Assembly: GCA_029932195.1 (NCBI GenBank)
Contig: JAOZQN010000001.1
Location: 10,595 to 54,734, forward strand
Length of the DNA stretch: 44,140 nucleotides
Reading direction: 5' to 3'
Source: Bacteroidales bacterium
GTDB lineage: Bacteria > Bacteroidota > Bacteroidia > Bacteroidales > JAOZQN01
A program made the position numbers and the translations under genes. Numbering within the stretch: the first letter of the stretch is position 1; each line of letters starts with the position of its first letter. Shown piece after piece: positions 27,535-34,843 of the stretch. The notes beneath the pieces are model-generated. The model saw only the letters and a program-made list of their open reading frames with translations, ran no database searches and was not told where the DNA came from.

Positions 27535-28404
27535 ATGACAACTCAAAATTTTACAGAAAAAAAGGCTTTTGCCATTTCTGGCTGGCCAATTATTTTAATA
27601 ATGATAATTTTTATGTCGATTTCGGCATTTATTTTTTTGTTCCCTTATAATAATATAGAGACATTAACTTTGTTAGCACCAATTAATTTTTTTGTATTCA
27701 TACTGACTGTTGGAGGATTATTTATTATTAATCCTAACCAAGCAAAGTTATTTTTATTTTTTGGGCATTATGCAGGAACAGTAAGAAAACATGGTTTACA
27801 ATGGACTATTCCAATTTTTAGCAAACGAACTATTTCTCTGAAATTAAGGAACTTTGAGTCGCAAAAGCTAAAAATAAATGACAACGAAGGAAATCCCGTA
27901 GAAGTAGCAGCAATAATTGTTTGGCGAGTTTTTGATACTGCCCAAGCCTCGTTTGAAGTCCAAGATTTTAATCATTTTGTAAAAGTTCAGAGTGAGTCAG
28001 CTATCCGAAATTTGATTATGCAATATTCCTACGACGACTACAAAAATGAAGAACGGTCTTTAATCAAAAATACGCAAGAAGTTTCGGAAAAATTAAAAGA
28101 GGAAACCCAAGAACGACTTACAATTGCTGGAATAGAAATAATAGAAACAAAAATAAGTCATTTGGCATATTCGCCAGAAATTGCCGCAGCAATGCTCCGA
28201 CGACAACAAGCAAAAGCAGTAGTTGCAGCAAGAACAGAAATTGTATATGGTGCAGTAGAAATGGTTGATATTGCTCTTAAAATGATAAATGAGAAAAAAC
28301 TTGTAGAGTTAGATGAAATTACAAAATCTAAAATGGTATCTAATCTATTAGTCGTTTTGTGTAGCGAACAAAATACTCAACCTACTCTGGAAACAACTTT
28401 TTAA
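27535..28404 (+). CDS. SPFH/band 7-domain membrane protein
   Basis: Two N-terminal TMs; 'LFIINPNQAKLFLFFGHYAGTVRKHGLQWTIPIFSKRTISLKLRNFES..KINDNEGNPVEVAAIIVWRVFDTAQASFEV'. Confidence 0.92.
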   Translation: MTTQNFTEKKAFAISGWPIILIMIIFMSISAFIFLFPYNNIETLTLLAPINFFVFILTVGGLFIINPNQAKLFLFFGHYAGTVRKHGLQWTIPIFSKRTISLKLRNFESQKLKINDNEGNPVEVAAIIVWRVFDTAQASFEVQDFNHFVKVQSESAIRNLIMQYSYDDYKNEERSLIKNTQEVSEKLKEETQERLTIAGIEIIETKISHLAYSPEIAAAMLRRQQAKAVVAARTEIVYGAVEMVDIALKMINEKKLVELDEITKSKMVSNLLVVLCSEQNTQPTLETTF

Positions 28405-28405
28405 A

Positions 28406-28460
28406 TTTTGAAGTTGAGAATTTTTGAAAGATAGAACTTCAAAAATTCCTAACTTCAAAA
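28406..28460. repeat. Imperfect palindrome between SPFH and nuclease-like genes
   Basis: TTTTGAAGTTGAGAATTTTTGAA versus reverse complement of TTCAAAAATTCCTAACTTCAAAA. Confidence 0.65.
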
Positions 28461-28479
28461 ATTCAAAACTTAATTAAAT

Positions 28480-29118
28480 ATGAAAAATGAGTTTTATTTT
28501 CAAATATTGGTTTCGGAAGAGCAAAAAAAATATGCACAAGAACTTGTAGATTATTCGCTTAAAAATCATCCTATCAGCAATATTTGGGATAGCAAAAAGA
28601 AAGACCAAACAGCAAAACTGCGATTTACGGGAACACTTGGAGAAATTATTTTTGCTGATACTTATAAATTGAAACGTCCAACTCGCTCGTTTGGTGCTAT
28701 TGATGGACAAGACTTTGGTAAAGATTTTGAAATAAAATTCAAAGACCGAACAATGAATTTTGACCTCAAAACAATGCACAGAAAATCTAACAAATTTTAT
28801 CAAAATTATGTTCTAAATATTCCTGCTCGCAACATAAAAAGAGTAGATAGTATTACTGATTTTTATTTTTGTATAAGTCTGCATGAGTCTGATAATAAAA
28901 CTATTGCATCATTTTTAGGCTATATTCCAAAACATGTTATTTTAAAAAATAAAATTGGAATTTTATACAAAAAAGGAACAATAAGAACTCGTGCCGATAA
29001 AACAAATTTTGAGTTTTTTGAAGATACCTACGAAGTGTTTTTTAAAAATATTACAACTCCTTTTACAAGTCCAAGAATTAGAAAATTTGTGGATTTTAAA
29101 ATTTTGAAATTAAAATAA
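28480..29118 (+). CDS. Putative PD-(D/E)XK-fold nuclease-like protein, otherwise uncharacterised
   Basis: 'FTGTLGEIIFADTYKL ... GAIDGQDFGKDFEIKFKDRTMNFDLKTMHRK': G-x2-GE, D and DxK spacing reminiscent of restriction-endonuclease-like folds. Confidence 0.6.
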   Translation: MKNEFYFQILVSEEQKKYAQELVDYSLKNHPISNIWDSKKKDQTAKLRFTGTLGEIIFADTYKLKRPTRSFGAIDGQDFGKDFEIKFKDRTMNFDLKTMHRKSNKFYQNYVLNIPARNIKRVDSITDFYFCISLHESDNKTIASFLGYIPKHVILKNKIGILYKKGTIRTRADKTNFEFFEDTYEVFFKNITTPFTSPRIRKFVDFKILKLK

Positions 29119-29146
29119 TAGACTTATCTTTCAACAAGCAACCAAT

Positions 29147-29288
29147 GAGTCCACTCCGAGAAGTGTATTTTTGCCAAAATCAAGGCGGATATGAATTTCA
29201 CAAACGGAGTTTACTTACTGTAAATGAGTATTTTAAAATTTGTATCCAACGCAGAGTTTGGCAAAAAGATGCTTTTCGGAGTGGACTC
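29147..29288 (+). mobile_element. 142-bp MITE-like palindromic element, copy C
   Basis: Same length/orientation as copies A and B; flanks ACCAAT/ACCAAC. Confidence 0.9.
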
Positions 29289-29370
29289 ACCAACAGTTTT
29301 TTTGGTAAATCTATTTATGATAACACAAATTAAAAACGAACAACTAAACACTTAAAACTAAATACTTTCT

Positions 29371-30180
29371 ATGCTTACGAACTACGAACTTGCCGTTTCC
29401 AACATAAGAATGGAGCTTAAAAATTATATAACAAAAAGCAATTTAAAATCGCTTGTGCTTGGGATTTCTGGCGGAATAGATAGTGCCCTGTGTGCAGCTC
29501 TCGCAAAACCTGTTTGCGACGAATTAAATATTCCCATAATTGGCAGAAGCATAACCATTTCCACCAATAAGGCAGACGAAATTAGTCGTGCAAAAAATGT
29601 AGGAGAATCCTATCTTACAGATTTTAGAGATACTAACCTAACTTCAACTTACGACATGATGCAATTATCTGTTGTAGAAGATGTTGCAACGGCAAATAAA
29701 GACGAAAAGAGCTTTAAGATTCGTATGGGAAATATAAAAGCACGGATAAGAATGATTTATCTTTATGAATTGGCTTCTAAAAATAAAGGAATGGTTTTAT
29801 CCACAGATAATTACACCGAATATTTGCTCGGTTTTTGGACTCTTCATGGAGATGTTGGTGATTATGGAATGATACAAAATTTATGGAAAACAGAGGTTTA
29901 TGAAATGTCTCGTTTTCTTGCAAAAAACAATCCTGATAAAAAACAAGCAAAAGCACTTTTAGACTGCGTAACTGCTGTTCCCACAGATGGCCTGGGAATA
30001 ACAAACAGCGATTTAGACCAAATTCAAGCAGACAGCTACGAGGAAGTTGACCAAATCTTAATTGATTTTATCCTAAATAAAAGTAAAAAATTTGAAAACC
30101 ACCCAGTTATACAGAGAAATAAAGCATCTAATTTTAAAAGAATAAATCCTTATAATATGCCACGAAATAATATTGTTTAA
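29371..30180 (+). CDS. nadE: NH3-dependent NAD+ synthase
   Basis: 'LVLGISGGIDSALCAALAKPVCDEL', 'GNIKARIRMIYLYELA', 'LSTDNYTEYLLGFWTLHGDVGDYGMI', 'VPTDGLGIT'. Confidence 0.94.
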   Translation: MLTNYELAVSNIRMELKNYITKSNLKSLVLGISGGIDSALCAALAKPVCDELNIPIIGRSITISTNKADEISRAKNVGESYLTDFRDTNLTSTYDMMQLSVVEDVATANKDEKSFKIRMGNIKARIRMIYLYELASKNKGMVLSTDNYTEYLLGFWTLHGDVGDYGMIQNLWKTEVYEMSRFLAKNNPDKKQAKALLDCVTAVPTDGLGITNSDLDQIQADSYEEVDQILIDFILNKSKKFENHPVIQRNKASNFKRINPYNMPRNNIV

Positions 30181-30196
30181 AAAATACACAAATCAA

Positions 30197-30211
30197 CACT
30201 CCGAAAAGCAT
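30197..30211. repeat. 15-nt fragment matching the right TIR of the 142-bp element (solo-TIR relic)
   Basis: CACTCCGAAAAGCAT equals the reverse complement of ATGCTTTTCGGAGTG in copies B and C. Confidence 0.55.
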
Positions 30212-30248
30212 ATTTAAACAAACAGTAAATCTACTATTAACTAATTTT

Positions 30249-30869
30249 ATGAGTCAATTAATAAGAATACACCCAGAAACACCTTCGCCAAAACATATAC
30301 AAAAAATTGTAGATATTTTGCGGAACGGAGGCGTTATAATTTATCCAACCGACTCGGTTTACGGAATTGGTTGTGATATAAACAACAAAAAAGCTGTTGA
30401 ACGAGTAGCTCAAATTAAGGGCGAAAAAGTAAAAAAATCTAATTTCTCGTTTATTTTTAGCGAAATTAGTGAAACTGCCGAGTATATTAAACCAATAAAT
30501 CGGAATTTATTTAAAATAATGAATAAAAACTTGCCTGGTCCGTTCACTTTTATTTTGCCTGCAAGTAAGAAAATTCCTAAAATTTTAGAAAAATCACGGA
30601 AAAATTTAGGAGTGAGAATTCCTGATAATAATATTGTTAGAGATATAGTTAGAGAACTTGGAAATCCAATTATCACAACTTCTGTTCACGACGATGATGA
30701 AATTATAGAATATACAACCGATGCCGAACTAATCTATGAAAAATACGAAAATCAGGTAGATATTGTGATTGATGGAGGAATTGGAAACAACGAAGCCTCA
30801 ACAATAGTAGATTGTAGCGACGGTGAACCAGAAATTACAAGACAAGGAATTAGAGAACTAAGATATTAA
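30249..30869 (+). CDS. L-threonylcarbamoyladenylate synthase (Sua5/YciO/YrdC family)
   Basis: 'GGVIIYPTDSVYGIGCDINNKKAVERVAQIKG', 'KNLPGPFTFILPAS', 'RKNLGVRIPDN', 'NPIITTSVH', 'DIVIDGGIGNNEASTIVDCSDGEPEITRQG'. Confidence 0.93.
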   Translation: MSQLIRIHPETPSPKHIQKIVDILRNGGVIIYPTDSVYGIGCDINNKKAVERVAQIKGEKVKKSNFSFIFSEISETAEYIKPINRNLFKIMNKNLPGPFTFILPASKKIPKILEKSRKNLGVRIPDNNIVRDIVRELGNPIITTSVHDDDEIIEYTTDAELIYEKYENQVDIVIDGGIGNNEASTIVDCSDGEPEITRQGIRELRY

Positions 30870-30978
30870 AAAAATTAGCTGTTGGCTGTTGTCTTTTGGC
30901 ACGCAAAGCGATAAGTCTAAAAACCAATAAGCCAACATCTAAAAGCCAATAACCAACAGCAAAAAACACATAATAAAA

Positions 30979-32028
30979 ATGAAAAAAACGCTCGTAATAA
31001 TATTTCTAATAACCTTTGTTTTAAATAGTTATTCACAAATAGGAGGCACGGCAACCTATAAATTTTTAGACTTACCAACATCTGCAAGAGTTTCGGCACT
31101 TGGCGGAAATAATATTTCTATTGCCGACGACGACTTAAATCTCGTTTACAACAATCCTGCTTTATTGGATAGTTCTATGGCTAATACTCTTACAATGAGT
31201 TATGTAAATTACTTTGCAGATATAAATTGGGGATATGCTTCTTATGCTTTCAAAACAAAAAAACTTGGCACAATTGCCGCAGGAATGCACTATGTAGATT
31301 ACGGAAAATTTACAGGAGCAGATGAGTTTGGAAATAAAAACGGAGATTTTTATGCTTCCGAATATGCACTAAATATCTTTTGGGCGTATCAAATAGATTC
31401 GTTCTGGACAGCGGGAGTAAATTTTAAGCCAATACTTTCTGTATTAGAAAGTTACAACTCTTTTGGGCTTGCTTTTGATTTTGGTATAAATTATAATCGC
31501 CCAGAAAAAGGTTTTTCTGCGGCATTTGTTATTAAAAATCTTGGCTCGCAAATAAAACCCTATTATGGAAAAAACTACGAACCTCTACCTTTTGATTTAC
31601 AAGTCGGTATGACTAAAAAATTGGCTCATGCACCATTTCGCTTTTCACTTTTAGCACAGCACCTTCAAAAACCAAACTTAAATTATACAATTCCTGAAAA
31701 TGAAAACATTGTGCAGTTTGATAGCCAGACAGCCACAAAAGAAAATATTGCTCTAAAATATTCTGATATGGCAATGCGACACCTTATAATAGGATTGGAA
31801 TTTATGCCCGCAAAAGCCTTCACCGCAAATATTGGATACAATCACCAAAGAAGGCAAGAACTACGATTGACAAATAAAGCTGGTTTTTCAGGTTTTTCTT
31901 ATGGTATCGGAATTAATCTAAAAAAATTCTATATCGGATACGGAAGAGCAAATTATCATCTTGCAGGTGCTTCAAATAATTTTTCTGTGAGAATAAATTT
32001 TAACGAGTTTTATAATAAAAAAAATTAG
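30979..32028 (+). CDS. porQ: Type IX secretion system protein PorQ
   Basis: Signal peptide; 'GGTATYKFLDLPTSARVSALGGNNISIADDDLNLVYNNPALLDSSMANTLTMSYVNYFADINWGYASYAF', PorQ/PorV-type N-terminus and beta-rich body. Confidence 0.88.
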   Translation: MKKTLVIIFLITFVLNSYSQIGGTATYKFLDLPTSARVSALGGNNISIADDDLNLVYNNPALLDSSMANTLTMSYVNYFADINWGYASYAFKTKKLGTIAAGMHYVDYGKFTGADEFGNKNGDFYASEYALNIFWAYQIDSFWTAGVNFKPILSVLESYNSFGLAFDFGINYNRPEKGFSAAFVIKNLGSQIKPYYGKNYEPLPFDLQVGMTKKLAHAPFRFSLLAQHLQKPNLNYTIPENENIVQFDSQTATKENIALKYSDMAMRHLIIGLEFMPAKAFTANIGYNHQRRQELRLTNKAGFSGFSYGIGINLKKFYIGYGRANYHLAGASNNFSVRINFNEFYNKKN

Positions 32029-32081
32029 ACAGACTAACTTTTAATGAATTGAAATTTTATAATAAAAACTAATTTTAAAAC

Positions 32082-34742
32082 TTGAAAAATAAAATGACCG
32101 ACGAACAAATTTTAAAGAAATTAGAAAAACAATTAAATATTAAATTTGAAAAAGTTAATAAGATAAATCTTTTTGATAAAAAACCATGTTTTGAAATTAA
32201 TAATGGTAATATTACAGGTCTTCTTATCAGAAATGTAATTATTGAAGATTTAAGTTTGATAAGTAAATTGGTTAATTTAGAAGAACTTTATTTGTCAGAT
32301 AATCAAATAAAAAACATTTCAGATTTAAAAATTTTAAAAAATATTTCAGAACTTGATTTGTCAAATAATCAAATAAAAGATATTTCTATTTTACAAAAAT
32401 TGGAAAAAATTACATTACTTGATTTGTCAAATAATCAAATAAAAGATATTTCTTTTTTAGAAAATTTAAAAAAGATCGAAGTTCTTTTTTTATCAGATAA
32501 TCAAATAAAAGATATTTCGGTTTTGCAAAATTTGAAAAATCTTATGGTATTTTATTTGTCAGATAATCAAATAAAAAACATTTCAGATTTAAAAATTTTA
32601 AAAAATATTTCAGAACTTGATTTGTCAAATAATCAAATAAAAGATATTTCTTTTTTACAAAATTTAAAAAACATTAAACTTCTTGATTTATATAGTAATC
32701 AAATAAAAGATATATCAGTATTAAAAAATTTATTAAAAAAAGAAAATTCTTTTGATAAAGATTTTTTTGATTTTAATTTTAATTTAAAAAACAATCCCTT
32801 AAAAACGCCTCCTAAAGAACTTGCTGAACTTGGCAGAGATGCTATAAACGAATATTTTGAACATATAGAACTTGGTTACACCGTTTTGAAAGAGGCAAAA
32901 TTAATAATAATTGGCGAAGCTGGTGCTGGCAAAACTACTTTTGCCAAAAAACTTATAAACGCTAATGCCAAAATGCCAGAACAAAACGAAACTACACTCG
33001 GCATAGATGTTTATAATTGGCAATTTGAAACAAATTTGAATAATACAGAAAGTCCAAAATTCAATGCTAAATTGTGGGACTTCGGTGGGCAAGATATTTA
33101 TCATGGCACGCATCAGTTCTTTTTTAGTCAAAAATCGCTTTACATTTTAATTTCTGATGCTCGAGACCAAAGAACAGATTTTAATTATTGGCTAAATACG
33201 GTGGAACAATTAACGGGAGAGAATAGTATTCTTCTGGTTTTGTTTAACAAAAGAGAAGGACGAAATTGGAAATTAGAAGATGAATACGGATTAAATAGAC
33301 GTTTTGAAGGAATGATAAAAAAAGTTATTTCAATAGATTTATCAAATATAGATGAAATACCGCATTTGCAACAGCAAATACAAAAAGAAATAACAAATTT
33401 GCCACAAATAGATTATCGCTTACCAACAACTTGGGTAAATATTCGCAAAGAACTTAGCAAGCTGACAGACAGATATATTAGCTACGAAAAATTTAGAGAT
33501 ATTTGTAATCAAAATAATATAACAAATCCCAAAGTTATAGAAATTATTAGCAAATTATTTACAAATATAGGCGTTTTTACTCATTTTATAGAAGAAGAAA
33601 CAAATTTGCAAGATATAATATTTCTTGATTCTAATTGGCTTACAAAAACAGTTTATTCATTGTTAGACAATCAGATAGTAATAGAAAATAAAGGAAAAAT
33701 TACACGCACAGAAGTAAATCAAATATTAAAAACAGAAGAATTATATTTTGATGTAGATAAATTTATAGAACTATTAAAAAAATTTAGTTTAATATATAAA
33801 ATAAATGGTAGTCAAAATTATATTGTTCCATACCATTTGAAAGCCGGGCAGCCTTACAAAAAATGGAAATATATAGATGACAAAAATGTTTATATTTTTC
33901 GTTATTTATTTGATAATTATATGCCAAAAGGAATTATGGTAAAACTTATTGTTGCTTTGCATCAATATATTTACGACCACGAACTTGTGTGGGCAAGAGG
34001 TGTAAATATCTCTAATTCAGTGAATAAACCCGATACTTTTGCGGAAATTATAGAAACTTATGGACGAGAAAATCGTTTTGATATAAGAATTTATGGTAAA
34101 AATCAAAAAGACCTTTTGCAAATAATAATTTATCATTTCGATAAAATATTAAAACCATTCACAAAACTAACTCACGAAAAAGAAGTGCCATGCAATTGTG
34201 AGACTTGCATTACAAGTGATAATCCACATTTTTTTAAATATAAGTCTTTGTTAAAACGAAAAGAAAAAGGAAAAACTACAATTGAATGTGATAAAAGTTT
34301 TGAAGATACTAATATAAAAGAATTGCTTGAAGGAATTGATTTTTCGGAACTGCGAAGTTTATTAATAAATAAAAAATTTGAGGAATTTAAACAACAAATA
34401 TCTCAACGCTTTTCCGATATTTCGTATCAAATACATAAAAAGACTGTTTCGGAAAGTTTTTTTCATAGCAATTTTCATACTATTTTAGCAGAGAATGGTT
34501 TAAAACCAATTTCAGAAGAAAGCACAAACGACGGCAGAATAGATTTACACCTTTCTATTGATAAAACAAAATATTTGTTTGAACTAAAATTAAAAGAAAG
34601 CAAAGATGACGGTATGAAACAAATTCATGAAAAAAAATATTATAACAAATTTTTGGGACAGTTCGATAAAATAATCTTAATAGCTATTAGTTTTAGCACA
34701 AAAACACGAAATATAGATAAAATAGAATATGAAATTTTATAA
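32082..34742 (+). CDS. Roco-family protein: LRR - Roc GTPase - COR - C-terminal PD-(D/E)XK nuclease
   Basis: About 8 LRRs of 22 aa ('LxxLDLSNNQIKDISFLQNLKN'); P-loop 'LIIIGEAGAGKTTFAKKL', 'LWDFGGQDIYHGTHQFFF', 'LLVLFNKREGR'; C-terminal 'ESFFHSNFHTILAENGLKPISEESTNDGRIDLHLSIDKTKYLFELKLKESK' (D..ExK). Confidence 0.9.
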   Translation: MKNKMTDEQILKKLEKQLNIKFEKVNKINLFDKKPCFEINNGNITGLLIRNVIIEDLSLISKLVNLEELYLSDNQIKNISDLKILKNISELDLSNNQIKDISILQKLEKITLLDLSNNQIKDISFLENLKKIEVLFLSDNQIKDISVLQNLKNLMVFYLSDNQIKNISDLKILKNISELDLSNNQIKDISFLQNLKNIKLLDLYSNQIKDISVLKNLLKKENSFDKDFFDFNFNLKNNPLKTPPKELAELGRDAINEYFEHIELGYTVLKEAKLIIIGEAGAGKTTFAKKLINANAKMPEQNETTLGIDVYNWQFETNLNNTESPKFNAKLWDFGGQDIYHGTHQFFFSQKSLYILISDARDQRTDFNYWLNTVEQLTGENSILLVLFNKREGRNWKLEDEYGLNRRFEGMIKKVISIDLSNIDEIPHLQQQIQKEITNLPQIDYRLPTTWVNIRKELSKLTDRYISYEKFRDICNQNNITNPKVIEIISKLFTNIGVFTHFIEEETNLQDIIFLDSNWLTKTVYSLLDNQIVIENKGKITRTEVNQILKTEELYFDVDKFIELLKKFSLIYKINGSQNYIVPYHLKAGQPYKKWKYIDDKNVYIFRYLFDNYMPKGIMVKLIVALHQYIYDHELVWARGVNISNSVNKPDTFAEIIETYGRENRFDIRIYGKNQKDLLQIIIYHFDKILKPFTKLTHEKEVPCNCETCITSDNPHFFKYKSLLKRKEKGKTTIECDKSFEDTNIKELLEGIDFSELRSLLINKKFEEFKQQISQRFSDISYQIHKKTVSESFFHSNFHTILAENGLKPISEESTNDGRIDLHLSIDKTKYLFELKLKESKDDGMKQIHEKKYYNKFLGQFDKIILIAISFSTKTRNIDKIEYEIL
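32287..32651 (+). repeat. Pair of exact 101-bp direct repeats (32287-32387 and 32551-32651) inside the LRR region
   Basis: TTTATTTGTCAGATAATCAAATAAAAAACATTTCAG...AATAAAAGATATTTCT occurs twice, 264 nt apart (4 x 66 nt = 4 LRRs). Confidence 0.92.
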
Positions 34743-34773
34743 TATTTCAATGTTTTATTTTATGATTGACAAA

Positions 34774-34809
34774 ACACTTGCCAACGTGCTTTTCTACACT
34801 TGACAACGT
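34774..34809. promoter_or_regulatory. Two 14-nt direct repeats spaced 22 nt start-to-start; candidate operator
   Basis: ACACTTGCCAACGT (34774-34787) and ACACTTGACAACGT (34796-34809), 35 nt upstream of the ATG at 34844. Confidence 0.4.
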
Positions 34810-34843
34810 AAATCTTTTAAATATTTTATTAAAAATAAAAAAC

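Noticed and set aside
29145-29333. 62-aa ORF
   Set aside because: Same element-derived peptide as 8585-8803.
32287-32740. Regular ~66-nt repeats resembling an array (CRISPR-like spacing)
   Set aside because: They are in-frame LRR codons of one long ORF with no unique spacers and no cas genes.
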